Under the pieces are notes generated by a model that did not search any database, was not told the DNA's origin, and was given only the letters and a program-made list of their open reading frames with translations. Shown piece by piece: positions 25,574 to 35,433 of a DNA stretch of 64,000 nt. The translations under genes and the position numbers were made by a program. Source of the DNA: Pseudomonadota bacterium (GTDB taxonomy: Bacteria; Pseudomonadota; Gammaproteobacteria; Burkholderiales; Burkholderiaceae_B); the NCBI GenBank assembly GCA_023425645.1, contig JAFACG010000025.1, forward strand, positions 26,657 through 90,656, in the 5' to 3' direction. How positions within the stretch are numbered: the first letter of the stretch is position 1; each line of letters opens with the position of its first letter.

Positions 25574-26943
25574 CATTCCAGGCGTTGCGGCGGCTTGTGC
25601 AGGTCGTAGTGTTCCTTGACGGGGTATTCGACAATCGTGGCCGTGCTGTCGTAGTAGCTTGCCAGGGCGCTGCCGTCGAAGAAGGTGTCGAACCGGTCCC
25701 GGGAGCGCAGCGTGCGCCGGAAGTGGTACTGGGGAATTTCGATGCGGGCCAGCTTGCGCTCCAGCCCGTCGGCGATGATGGCCCTGCGGACCTGGTCCTG
25801 CTGCCAGGCGCCGTGATAGGCGCGCAGCATGAGCCCGCTGGACAGCAGCCATGCAAGGGTGCAGGCCGCGAGCGTGACGGACAGGCTGCGCCGCCAGAGC
25901 GCCGCCTTGTCCTGCAGGTCGTGCCCATACAGGGACAGGGCGACCAGCAGGTACATGAATCCGCCATTCAGGGCCCGTTTCGGAATATTGGGCGCCAGGA
26001 CCAGAATGGCGTTGGCCAGGCAGGAGGCGCCGACCAGCAGAACCATTGCGCGCCGGGTTTTGGGGGACGGCGGGCCGGCATGCAGGCGCCATGCTCCCAG
26101 GATGAAGAAGACGCCGGCGTAGCGCAGCATGGCGTCGGGAAAGCGGCGGCTGAAATGGTCCCAGGCGCGCCCGAGCGCGGGCTGGCTGTACCAGTGGTCG
26201 AAGGCTTCGGCGCGGATCTGATTGCCCGGCGCCAGCAGCAGTATGGCAATGCCGGCCGCCATGCACAGCAGCCAGACAAGGGGCCATGCGCCCAGGGGGC
26301 GTTGGCGGGCATGGCGGTAGGTCAGCCAGGCCAGCAGGCACCAGGTGACGATGCCGGTGTTTTCGTTGGAACAGCCGGCCGGCAAGGCCAGCAGGGCCAG
26401 GGCCGCGGCCAGCCAGAGCGGCGTGGAGCCTTGCCGCAGACGCCACAGATAGGCGAGCGCAAAGCCGAAGTTGAAGACATTGGGCCACAGGTAATTGGCG
26501 GCGCCCACGACCCAGAAGGTGGTCTGCCCCAGGTCGGGGTTGGCGAGCCAGTAAAGAAAGAAGACCAGCAATACGAGCTGCGGCCGCAGCGTCCGGCCGG
26601 CCAGGCGGGCCCCCAGCGCGGCCAGGATGAGGGACAGGCCGGCCACGGCCATGGTGTTGAGCATGGCGACCACCCAGGTCTGCTCCAGGTTGAGCATCCA
26701 GCTGGACAGCGTATCCGCGACCAGGCGCCCGCTCCAGCCCGTGTAGTGGCGCCAGATCCCATCCCATGACACGCCTTTATTGGCGTAGCTGAAGTCGTCG
26801 GAGCTCATGGGCGTGAGCCAGTTCAGCGCCCAGGTCGCCGCCAGGGCCAACACCGCCAGGCAGACCGCGATGCGGTTTGAAAGCCGCGCGCGCAGGCGGG
26901 GCGTGCCGATGCTGGGAGAGGTGGCGGCGAGGGAATGACTCAT
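25573..26943 (-). CDS. Polytopic membrane protein, DUF6056/DUF3329-like (GT-C glycosyltransferase-like)
   Basis: A 456-residue protein with about ten hydrophobic segments. M-S-S-D-D-F-S-Y-A-N near residue 45, in the first external loop after the first helix, matches the acidic D-D motif of GT-C glycosyltransferases and the related DUF6056 family. N-E-N-T-G near residue 195 is also typical of that family. A role in modifying surface glycans with a lipid-linked sugar is plausible but unproven. The ATG at 26943 gives the normal start; upstream codons would add 60 unrelated residues. It is unrelated to its neighbours in function. Confidence 0.7.
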   Translation of the reverse strand: MSHSLAATSPSIGTPRLRARLSNRIAVCLAVLALAATWALNWLTPMSSDDFSYANKGVSWDGIWRHYTGWSGRLVADTLSSWMLNLEQTWVVAMLNTMAVAGLSLILAALGARLAGRTLRPQLVLLVFFLYWLANPDLGQTTFWVVGAANYLWPNVFNFGFALAYLWRLRQGSTPLWLAAALALLALPAGCSNENTGIVTWCLLAWLTYRHARQRPLGAWPLVWLLCMAAGIAILLLAPGNQIRAEAFDHWYSQPALGRAWDHFSRRFPDAMLRYAGVFFILGAWRLHAGPPSPKTRRAMVLLVGASCLANAILVLAPNIPKRALNGGFMYLLVALSLYGHDLQDKAALWRRSLSVTLAACTLAWLLSSGLMLRAYHGAWQQDQVRRAIIADGLERKLARIEIPQYHFRRTLRSRDRFDTFFDGSALASYYDSTATIVEYPVKEHYDLHKPPQRLE

Positions 26944-27293
26944 GGTGATTCGCTGGAAAATGGCCCAAGGGCGCAGACGACTGTATTGGATTTCATTTAA
27001 CCGTTCATTCGTGAAATCGCCGGTGATATTCCTTATTACGTAACTGCCTTGGCGAGTGAGTTTCGCTGACAGCCGTTTAAAGGCCGGGACGGGCGGTTCT
27101 GGACGCGTGCCGGCGCGCGCCATTGCCCGGCGCGGCGCCTGCTCCTTTAAGCCTAAACAAGATTGGGGTTTTCCCTGCTTTTGCGTGTTGCTGCGTTTAT
27201 CGGCCAGGCGCTGCGCAAAGTGGATATACCGGCTTTGGATGCGCTTCTACCATGGGCCTCACTGTCAAACTCAAAAAGAAAAGGAGTGGAGAC

Positions 27294-28190
27294 ATGGGGG
27301 GCATGAAAAAGAACGCAATGGCGGCCCTGCTGGCGGCCGGTTCGCTGGGCGCGGGCTCGGCCTGGGCCATCGAAGGCAACGGCCTGCCCGTCTATCCGGA
27401 CGGCCTGGAGAACTACATGAGCGGCGCCTTGCCGCCGCCCGGCGTGCACGCGCTGATCTATGGCGGGGCCATGCGCTACGACTCGGTGCGCGATCGCCAT
27501 GGCGACAAGCTGCCGATTCCGGACTTCCGCGTGGACGTGGGCGTGATCGCGCCGCGCCTGGTGTGGGTGACGGAGCAGCAGGTGCTGGGCGGCCAACTGG
27601 CCTTTCACGCGCTGGCGCCGCTCTTGACCGTCAAGGCGCAGGCCGCGGGCCAGTCGCAGCGCCGCAGCGGCCTGGGCGACGTGGTGTTCGGCCCGGCCCT
27701 GGGCTTTCATCCCAGCGAGAAGCTGCACTACATCCTGGGCGTGGACTTCGTGGCGCCCACGGGCCGCTACGACGTCAATGACAGCGCCAACCTGGGCCGC
27801 AACTACTGGGCCATCCAGCCCGCCGCCGCCCTGAGCTACATCCAGCCCAGCGGCCTGAACGCGGACCTGAAGGTGATGTTCGACTTCAACATGCGCAATC
27901 GCGACACCGACACCCGCACGGGCAAGGCCATCCATGCCGACTACGCCCTGGGCTGGGGGCTGGGCAACGGCCTGGTGGTGGGCGTGGGCGGCTACGCCTA
28001 CCAGCAGATCGAGCGCGACCGCGGCCCCCTGGCCGGGGACGGCCGCGCCCGGGCCTTCGCCATCGGCCCCAGCATCCGCTACGCCAACGACAAGGGCCTG
28101 CTGATTACCGCCAAGTACCAGCAGGACCTGGGCGTGCGCGGCCGCCCCGAAGGCAAGCAGTTTTTTGTGAAAGTGGCGGTGCCGTTCTGA
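27294..28190 (+). CDS. SphA/MetA-type outer-membrane protein
   Basis: A 298-residue protein with a signal peptide (M-K-K-N then a hydrophobic core to A-W-A) and alternating beta-strand pattern ending in the C-terminal aromatic residue typical of outer-membrane barrels (V-A-V-P-F). It matches the phenol_MetA_deg/SphA type of porin found with aromatic degradation genes. AAGGAG lies 7 bases before the ATG at 27294. It is followed 22 bases later by an SDR and then a StyA-like oxygenase, implying uptake of a hydrophobic aromatic. The 350-base gap upstream (26944-27293) holds AT-rich patches but no clear promoter or ORF. Confidence 0.82.
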   Translation: MGGMKKNAMAALLAAGSLGAGSAWAIEGNGLPVYPDGLENYMSGALPPPGVHALIYGGAMRYDSVRDRHGDKLPIPDFRVDVGVIAPRLVWVTEQQVLGGQLAFHALAPLLTVKAQAAGQSQRRSGLGDVVFGPALGFHPSEKLHYILGVDFVAPTGRYDVNDSANLGRNYWAIQPAAALSYIQPSGLNADLKVMFDFNMRNRDTDTRTGKAIHADYALGWGLGNGLVVGVGGYAYQQIERDRGPLAGDGRARAFAIGPSIRYANDKGLLITAKYQQDLGVRGRPEGKQFFVKVAVPF

Positions 28191-28212
28191 CGGCCCGAAG
28201 CAGGAGAATGAC

Positions 28213-28995
28213 ATGAAAGGACTCAAGGACAAGGTATTCGTGGTGACCGGCGGGGCGACCCGCATCGGCGCCGGCGTGGTCGAGGTGCTGCTGGGCTATG
28301 GCGCGCGCGTGGCGGTGTTCGACATCGATGCGGTCGGCGGACGCAAGGCGGTGGGCGCGGACGAGGCGCGCGCCAGGTTCTGGGAAGCGGACATCACCGA
28401 CGACGTCCGCCTCGAGGTCGCCGTGCAGCAGGTGCAGGCGCATTTCGGCCGCGTGGACGGCCTGGTCAACCTGGCCTGCTCCTATCTGGACGAAGGCATG
28501 GCCTCGAGCCGCGCGGACTGGCTCAAGGCGCTGGACATCAATCTGGTCAGCGCCGTGCAGGCCGCCAAGGCCGTGCGGCCCCTGCTGCCCCGGGGCGGTT
28601 CCATCGTCAACTTCACCTCGATTTCCTCGTCCATCGCCCAGACCGGACGCTGGCTCTACCCCGTGTCCAAGGCGGCGCTGCTGCAGCTCACGCGCAGCAT
28701 GGCCATGGACTTCGCCCCCGACGGCATCCGCGTCAATTCCGTCTCGCCTGGCTGGACCTGGTCGCGCGTGATGGACGAGCTGACCGGCGGCGATCGCGCC
28801 AAGACCGATCGCGTCGCCTCCGCCTTCCACCTGCTGGGCCGCGTGGGCGACCCGCAGGAAGTGGGCGAAGTCGTGGCCTTCCTGCTGTCCGACGCCGCCA
28901 GCTTCGTGACCGGCGCCGACTATGCCGTGGACGGCGGCTATTCGGCCATGGGTCCCGAGCAGAACGTGCCGGCCATCCCCAAGCTGGCCGAGTAG
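28213..28995 (+). CDS. Short-chain dehydrogenase/reductase
   Basis: A 260-residue classical SDR. T-G-G-A-T-R-I-G is at residues 12-19, N-L-A-C takes the place of the usual N-N-A-G, S-I-S-S-S holds the catalytic serine and Y-P-V-S-K the catalytic pair near residue 156. AGGAG precedes the ATG. Located between the outer-membrane protein and a StyA-like monooxygenase, it could oxidise the hydroxylated product, for example dioxindole to isatin by analogy with indole (iif-type) clusters. Substrate is inference. Confidence 0.9.
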   Translation: MKGLKDKVFVVTGGATRIGAGVVEVLLGYGARVAVFDIDAVGGRKAVGADEARARFWEADITDDVRLEVAVQQVQAHFGRVDGLVNLACSYLDEGMASSRADWLKALDINLVSAVQAAKAVRPLLPRGGSIVNFTSISSSIAQTGRWLYPVSKAALLQLTRSMAMDFAPDGIRVNSVSPGWTWSRVMDELTGGDRAKTDRVASAFHLLGRVGDPQEVGEVVAFLLSDAASFVTGADYAVDGGYSAMGPEQNVPAIPKLAE

Positions 28996-29156
28996 CAAGC
29001 GCCCCCGCCTGGCCCCGCGCCCACGCGCAAACCTCGCTGTTTACGGCGGGATCAAGCAAGGCGGGATCGCTGTGGCGCGGCAAGCGTCCCGTGAATCATG
29101 GCGAAGAGGCTCCGGGCAGGAAGCCGGAGTTCTTCACTCTCTAGAAGGAAATCATT

Positions 29157-30401
29157 ATGCGTAAAGTTGCTATCGTGGGCGCCGGCCAGGCCGGCATGCC
29201 CGTTGCATTCGGCCTGCTGGCCAAGGGCTATGAAGTGGCCGTGTTCACCAACCGCAGCCCGGACGACGTGCGCCGCGGCCGCGTGATGTCCAGCCAGTGC
29301 ATGTTCGCCGAGGCTCTGGACGTGGAGCGCCGCCTGGGCCTGAATTTCTGGGACGAGGAATGCCCGCCCGTCCAGGGCATCGGCTTCGCCCTGCCCAATC
29401 CCGAGCAGCCCGACACCAAGGCGGTGGACTGGAGCGGCCGCCTGGACCGCGAGGCGCAGGCCACCGATCAGCGCGTCAAGATGCCATACTGGCTGGAGCT
29501 GTTCGAGCAGCGCGGCGGCAAGCTGGTCCTGGAGGACGTGGGCGTGGCCGAGCTGGAGCGCATCACGCAGGAATACGACCTGACCATGCTGGCCGCCGGC
29601 AAGGGCGAGGTGGTCAAGCTGTTCGAGCGCGACGCCGACCGTTCCCCCTATGACAAGCCCCAGCGCGCCCTGGCCCTGACCTACGTGCACGGCCTGGAGC
29701 CCACGCCCGAGTATTCGCGCGTGTCCTTCAATTTCATCCCGGGCGTGGGCGAATACTTCGTGTTCCCCTCCCTGACCCTGTCCGGCCCCTGCGACATCAT
29801 GGTGTTCGAAGGCGTGCCCGGCGGCCCGCTGGACCGTTTCCGCGATGCCAAGACGCCCGAGGCGCACCTGGAGCAGAGCCTGTCCTTCCTGCGCGACTTC
29901 CTGCCCTGGGAGGCCGACCGCGCCCGCAACGTGGAACTGACCGACGTGCAGGGCTACCTGTCCGGAGCCTTCCCTCCCACGGTGCGCAAGCCCGTGCTGA
30001 CGCTGCCCTCGGGCCGTATCGTGCTGGGCCTGGGCGATGCCGTGGTGGTCAACGACCCCATCACCGGCCAGGGTTCCAATAACGCCGCCAAGGCCGCCCA
30101 GGTCTACCTGGACAGCATACTGGAGCACGGCGAGGGCGCCTTCGACCGCGCCTGGATGCAGGCCACGTTCGATCGCTACTGGAACTACGCGAACCTGGTG
30201 GTGTGCTGGACCAATTCCATGCTGGTGCCGCCTACCGAGCAGTCCTTCGCCCTGCTGACGTCCGCCCAGCAGCATCCGCGCCTGGCGCATTTCCTGGCCA
30301 ACGCCTTCAACCACCCGCCCGTGCTGTTCCCCGCCTGGGACGACATGGGCGCGGCGCAGCAACTGATTGCCCAGAGCGCGAGCCAGACCGTGGCCGCCTG
30401 A
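29157..30401 (+). CDS. Styrene/indole monooxygenase family flavoprotein (StyA-like)
   Basis: A 414-residue two-component flavin monooxygenase oxygenase component. V-G-A-G-Q-A-G-M at residues 7-14 binds FAD; G-L-G-D-A-V-V-V-N-D-P-I-T-G-Q-G near residue 287 is the second conserved FAD segment of the StyA/SmoA/indole oxygenase family. It uses FADH2 supplied by a reductase, here the next gene, to epoxidise styrene or indole. GAAGGAAATC precedes the start. Given the nearby isatin-type pathway, indole is the favoured substrate; styrene is possible but no styrene oxide isomerase is present. Confidence 0.87.
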   Translation: MRKVAIVGAGQAGMPVAFGLLAKGYEVAVFTNRSPDDVRRGRVMSSQCMFAEALDVERRLGLNFWDEECPPVQGIGFALPNPEQPDTKAVDWSGRLDREAQATDQRVKMPYWLELFEQRGGKLVLEDVGVAELERITQEYDLTMLAAGKGEVVKLFERDADRSPYDKPQRALALTYVHGLEPTPEYSRVSFNFIPGVGEYFVFPSLTLSGPCDIMVFEGVPGGPLDRFRDAKTPEAHLEQSLSFLRDFLPWEADRARNVELTDVQGYLSGAFPPTVRKPVLTLPSGRIVLGLGDAVVVNDPITGQGSNNAAKAAQVYLDSILEHGEGAFDRAWMQATFDRYWNYANLVVCWTNSMLVPPTEQSFALLTSAQQHPRLAHFLANAFNHPPVLFPAWDDMGAAQQLIAQSASQTVAA

Positions 30402-30419
30402 TACACGAGGAGAAGCATC

Positions 30420-31007
30420 ATGACCCCGACCGCTACGCTGCAACGTCCTTCGTCCGAGCCGGCTCCCGTACTGGCCGCCGGGCCCCGCGCCCAGTCCGCG
30501 GGCGGCCCGAACGTGATCGACAGCCGCGCTTTCCGCCAGGCGCTGGGCCATTTCCCGACCGGAGTGGCCATCGTCACCACCCGCTGTCCGGATGGCCGGG
30601 CGGTGGGGCTGACCATCAATTCCTTCACCTCCCTGTCGCTGGAGCCGCCGCTGGTGATGTGGAGCCTGGTGAACCATTCCCCCAGCCTGGAGATTTTCCA
30701 GAACTGCAGCCACTTCGCCATCAACGTGATCAGCCAGGAGCAGGTGCCCGTGGCCCTGGGCTTCGCCAACTCGCAGGTCAAGGACAAGTTCGCGCTGGTC
30801 TCGCACATGGACGGCGAAGAAGGCGTGCCGTTGATCGATGATTGCGTGGCCACTTTCGTGTGCGAGAACTACCGCCAGCACGAAGGCGGCGACCATACCT
30901 TGTTCATCGGCCGGGTGGTGCGGCACAACACGCTGACCGAGCACGAGCCGGCCGTCTTCCATCGCGGCCGCTTCGCGACCCTGTCCACCCCGCAGGGAGA
31001 CCGCTGA
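30420..31007 (+). CDS. Flavin reductase (StyB/DIM6-NTAB family)
   Basis: A 195-residue flavin reductase-like protein with an N-terminal variable stretch of about 35 residues. The core F-R-Q-A-L-G-H-F-P-T-G-V near residue 38 and G-L-T-I-N-S-F near 63 are typical. It would reduce FAD with NADH and hand FADH2 to the StyA-like oxygenase encoded 18 bases upstream. GAGGAG precedes the ATG. The next gene begins one base after its stop codon. Confidence 0.9.
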   Translation: MTPTATLQRPSSEPAPVLAAGPRAQSAGGPNVIDSRAFRQALGHFPTGVAIVTTRCPDGRAVGLTINSFTSLSLEPPLVMWSLVNHSPSLEIFQNCSHFAINVISQEQVPVALGFANSQVKDKFALVSHMDGEEGVPLIDDCVATFVCENYRQHEGGDHTLFIGRVVRHNTLTEHEPAVFHRGRFATLSTPQGDR

Positions 31008-31008
31008 C

Positions 31009-32601
31009 ATGAGCGAGGCGCACAGCGCCGACGTGGTCATCGTCGGCAGCGGGATGAACTCCCTGACCTGCGCGGCCCTGCTGGCCCAGCGGGGCCTGAA
31101 GGTGACGGTGCTGGAGCGCAATGCCGTGGCCGGCGGCTGCATACGCACCGAGGAGCTGTTTCCGGGCTTTACGCACGACGTGCTCTCGAGCTGGTATCCG
31201 CTGTTCATGGGCGGGGCGTCCTATGCGGCGCTCTCGGGCCCCCTGGCGGCGGCCGGCCTGGAGTTCGCGCAGGGCCAGTACAGCACCGGCCTGGCCATTC
31301 CCGGCGGCCCGGCCCTGGCCTTGCGCCAGGACATGGACGATACCGTGCGCCGCTTCAACAGCCTGGCGCCTGGCGAGGGCGACGCCCTGGGCGCCATGGC
31401 GGCGCGCATGTTCGGTCCGGACGCCGGCCTGGTGTTCGGCCTGCTGGGCGGCGAGCCCTACCGCTGGCCCATGGCCAGGCTGGTGTTCGGCGCCTGGCGC
31501 GAGCGCGGCCTGGACGGCCTGCTGGCCTTCGGCTCGCAGGCGCTGGAGAGTTTCCGGCGCTGGGCCTTGCGCGACTTGCGCACGGATCTGGCGCGCGCCA
31601 TGATCGCGCCCTGGGTGCTGCACAGCGGCCTGGGTCCGGACGAAGCCAGCTCTGCCCTGATCGGCAAGCTGACCTTCGGGGCCGTGGTCGGCGGCGGCAT
31701 GCCGGTGGTCAAGGGCGGTAGCGCGCGCATCGTGCAGGCTTTCACCCGCATCATCGAGCAGGCCGGCGGCGCCGTGCTGACCGGCCGTCATGTGGACCGC
31801 GTGCTGGTCGAGGGCGGCAAGGCCACGGGCGTGAGCGTGGGCGCGCAGGTCTATCGGGCGCGCCGCGCCGTGGTCTGCAATGTGACGCCCGGCCAGCTCT
31901 ACGGCGAGCTGCTGCCCGAGGTCGAGCCCGCCCTGCAGCAGTCGGCCCGCGACTATCACTATGGCCGCGGCGGCATGCAGATCCACTTCGCCTTGAATTC
32001 TCCGCCCGACTGGGTGGATCCGGAGCTGGCCCGCGTGCCCATGGTGCATGTCACCGAAAGCATGGAGCAGGTCTGCGCCTCGGTCGTCATGGCCAACAAC
32101 GGCTACCTGCCGGCCCGCCCCACCCTGGCCGTGGGGCAGCCGGTGGCGGTGGATGCGAGCCGCGCCCCCGACGGGCACTGGATATTGTGGGTGCAGATGC
32201 AGGAGCTGCCCGCGCGCATCAAGGGCGATGAGGCCGGACAGATCGCCGTGCCGCCCGACGGGCGCTGGACCGAGGCGGTGCGCGAGGCCATGGCCGATCG
32301 CGTGCAGGCGCGCCTGGAAACCGTGATGCCCGGCCTGGCCGGTAAGATCATCGGCCGGCGCAGCTTCAGCCCCGCCGATCTGGAGTCCTTGAACATGAAC
32401 CTGGTGGGCGGCGATCCCTACAGCGGCGTGTGCTCGCCCGATCAGTTCTTCTTCATGCGCCCGTTCGCCGGCCACAAGAAGGCCCGCAGCGGCGCCACGC
32501 CTTGGCGCAACCTGCACCAGATCGGGGCTTCAGTGCATCCCGGTCCCGGCCTGGGCGGCCAGTCGGGGTATCTGGCGGCGCAGCGCATCCTGAAGGGCTA
32601 G
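31009..32601 (+). CDS. NAD(P)/FAD-dependent oxidoreductase, phytoene-desaturase (CrtI)-like
   Basis: A 530-residue flavoprotein with an N-terminal dinucleotide fold (V-I-V-G-S-G-M-N-S-L near residue 8, then E-R-N-A-V-A-G-G-C) and a C-terminal segment H-P-G-P-G-L-G-G-Q-S-G typical of the CrtI/amine-oxidase-like group. It is translationally linked to the flavin reductase (one-base gap). No carotenoid genes are near, so it more likely performs an oxidation in the aromatic module. I do not recognise a defined substrate. Confidence 0.8.
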   Translation: MSEAHSADVVIVGSGMNSLTCAALLAQRGLKVTVLERNAVAGGCIRTEELFPGFTHDVLSSWYPLFMGGASYAALSGPLAAAGLEFAQGQYSTGLAIPGGPALALRQDMDDTVRRFNSLAPGEGDALGAMAARMFGPDAGLVFGLLGGEPYRWPMARLVFGAWRERGLDGLLAFGSQALESFRRWALRDLRTDLARAMIAPWVLHSGLGPDEASSALIGKLTFGAVVGGGMPVVKGGSARIVQAFTRIIEQAGGAVLTGRHVDRVLVEGGKATGVSVGAQVYRARRAVVCNVTPGQLYGELLPEVEPALQQSARDYHYGRGGMQIHFALNSPPDWVDPELARVPMVHVTESMEQVCASVVMANNGYLPARPTLAVGQPVAVDASRAPDGHWILWVQMQELPARIKGDEAGQIAVPPDGRWTEAVREAMADRVQARLETVMPGLAGKIIGRRSFSPADLESLNMNLVGGDPYSGVCSPDQFFFMRPFAGHKKARSGATPWRNLHQIGASVHPGPGLGGQSGYLAAQRILKG

Positions 32602-32637
32602 AACAGGTCCGGAGGTGTCAGGCGGGGGCCGGCCGCC

Positions 32638-33615
32638 TCAGTGCAGCAGGCCCCGCACGCGCAGCAGGGTCTGGCTCGGCGTCTCGCCGAAACGGCTGCG
32701 GTATTCGGCGCTGAAGCGGCCCTGGTGGGCGAAGCCCCAACGCATGGCCAGGTCGGCCAGGGACAGGTGGGCCTGGTCCGAATGCATCAGCTCGTGGCGC
32801 AGCCGGTCCAGCCGTACCTGGCGCAGGTACTGCATGGGGCTGAGGCCGTAATGGTCGCGGAAAGCCTGCTGCAGCGTGCGTGCGCTTACCCCGGCCACCA
32901 CGCTCAGCTCGTCCACCGTGATGGGCAGGTGGGCCTTGTCCTGCAGGTAGGCTTCCACCTTCTTCAGATGGCGCGGCAGCACGCGGCCCAGCGGCTGGCG
33001 CTGGGCCTGGGCGGGCGGATGCAGGCCCAGCAGCGTGGTCACGGTCAGCTGTTCCAGCTGGCTGACGAGCAGCGGCGAGCGCAGGATGTCCTGCGAGTTG
33101 CGGGCGCAGTCCAGCACGAAGCGCAGCATGATCTGCCAGGAAGGCTGGGTGTGCGCCTGCAGGCGCACCGGAAAGACCAGCCCCTGCGGGCCCGCGTTCA
33201 GCCCCAGTCCGCGCGCGGCCTGCTCGACCAGGCTGCGGTCTATCTTGAGCATGAGCTGTTCGTTGTTGGCGTGCCAGACCATGTCCACGTCCTCGTTGGG
33301 GTTGAGGATGGTGGCGGTGTCGGGGGCGGACTCCACGGTCTGTCCGCCGCAGCGCACGCGGGCGGTGCCGTACTGCGGCATCTGCACCAGGTAGAAGCCG
33401 GCCAGGTGTTCGGGCTGGATGTGCACGTCGGCGCCATAGCCCAGGCGGCTGAGCGCCACCTGGCCGAACTGCACGTGGCGCAGTCGGGTCTGCAGGGTCT
33501 GGTCGGCGCGCAACTGGCTGAGCTGGTGCGATTTGATCAAGTCGCTGACCGAATTGCGCACCTGCTCCAGGTCACCGGATGCGAAACAGGCCCATTGTGT
33601 GGTGGTGTTCTGCAT
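32638..33615 (-). CDS. AraC-family transcriptional regulator (FeaR-like)
   Basis: A 325-residue regulator with an N-terminal cupin-like ligand-binding domain and a C-terminal pair of helix-turn-helix motifs (V-S-A-R-T-L-Q-Q-A-F near residue 245; W-G-F-A-H-Q-G-R-F near 293). The ATG at 33615 gives the family start; the upstream extension is not supported. It converges on the oxidative module and diverges from the gene at 33768. By analogy with iif-type indole loci, which as I recall carry an AraC regulator, it is the likely activator of the module. Confidence 0.92.
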   Translation of the reverse strand: MQNTTTQWACFASGDLEQVRNSVSDLIKSHQLSQLRADQTLQTRLRHVQFGQVALSRLGYGADVHIQPEHLAGFYLVQMPQYGTARVRCGGQTVESAPDTATILNPNEDVDMVWHANNEQLMLKIDRSLVEQAARGLGLNAGPQGLVFPVRLQAHTQPSWQIMLRFVLDCARNSQDILRSPLLVSQLEQLTVTTLLGLHPPAQAQRQPLGRVLPRHLKKVEAYLQDKAHLPITVDELSVVAGVSARTLQQAFRDHYGLSPMQYLRQVRLDRLRHELMHSDQAHLSLADLAMRWGFAHQGRFSAEYRSRFGETPSQTLLRVRGLLH

Positions 33616-33767
33616 GATTCGTGCGCCTGGATGGTTCAGGAAGGCAGGGTTGTTAGGCAAAACCTTGAGTTTCAACGGTTTGCAGCAGTTATATTTTAGT
33701 TGTAAAGTATATCGTGGGCCATCGGGATTTCCCGAGGTGCATTCCTTGACGAACAACAGAGAGAACC

Positions 33768-34382
33768 GTGCAGGAAGATTTTCATTTCTACGAGCCGACG
33801 CAAGGCCATGGGCTGCGTCATGACCCCATCAGTTCCATCGTCGGCCCTCGCGTCATCGGCTGGATCGGCACCAAGAGCACGCAGGGCGTGCTGAACCTGG
33901 CCCCTTACAGTTTCTGCAATGTGTTCAACTACCGCCCGCCGGTGATCGCCTTTTCCAGCGTGGGCTACAAGGACAGCATCCGCAACGCCATCGAGACCGG
34001 CGTGTTCACCTGGAACCTGGCCACGCGCGAGCTGGCCGAGCGCATGAACCAGACCAGCCTGGAGCAGGACGTGCGCGAATTCGAGATCGCCGGCCTGACG
34101 CCGGTGGAATCGCGTTTCGTGGACGCGCCGCGCGTGGGCGAGAGTCCGGCTTCGCTGGAGTGCAGGCTGATACATCATTTCCGCCTGCAGGACTCGCAGG
34201 GCAAGGAACTGGACACCTGGATGGTGCTGGGCGAAGTCGTGGGCGTGCACGTGTCGCCCGATTGCATCGTGGACGGCATCTACCAGACCGCCCTGCCGCG
34301 CCCCATTCTGCGCGGCGGCGGCCCCGGCGATTATTTCGAGGTCTCGGACACGACGCTGTTCGACATGCGCCGGCCCAAGTAA
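33768..34382 (+). CDS. Flavin reductase-like FMN-binding protein (DIM6/NTAB family)
   Basis: A 204-residue member of the flavin-reductase-like family with P-R-V-I-G-W-I-G near residue 28 and N-L-A-P-Y-S-F-C near 43. It starts with GTG after AGAGAGAACC. These proteins bind FMN and act as reductases or oxygenase partners; this one belongs to the longer subgroup distinct from StyB. It is divergent from the AraC regulator gene across an AT-rich 150-base control region (33616-33767), so it is probably part of the same regulon. Its partner is unknown. Confidence 0.85.
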   Translation: MQEDFHFYEPTQGHGLRHDPISSIVGPRVIGWIGTKSTQGVLNLAPYSFCNVFNYRPPVIAFSSVGYKDSIRNAIETGVFTWNLATRELAERMNQTSLEQDVREFEIAGLTPVESRFVDAPRVGESPASLECRLIHHFRLQDSQGKELDTWMVLGEVVGVHVSPDCIVDGIYQTALPRPILRGGGPGDYFEVSDTTLFDMRRPK

Positions 34383-34385
34383 GCT

Positions 34386-35162
<777 letters not shown>

Positions 35163-35433
35163 GGAGGGCGTATCGTGTCGGAAATGAAAAAGGTCGGCCG
35201 GGCGTTGCGCGCGGAAGGGGAATTACATCACAGAGTGCGTCCCAGGAAAATCATCCGGGCTGTGGTTTTCCCGTAAACATTTGTGGATAAAAACGTATTT
35301 CGCGAAGCTTCTGGGTTTATCATTCAGACTCCATCTTACCCCCGACGGGGTTGCGGGGCCCGCGCCGCCGGCGCGTCCACAGGGCTCCAGGAGTCCGCCC
35401 GAAGCGGACTGATTCACCCTAGAGAGTGTTGTC

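Noticed and set aside
22628..26767. 1379-codon minus-strand open frame across the TRAP genes and the membrane protein gene
   Set aside because: It only overlaps real genes in other frames; length is a by-product of GC-rich codon use.
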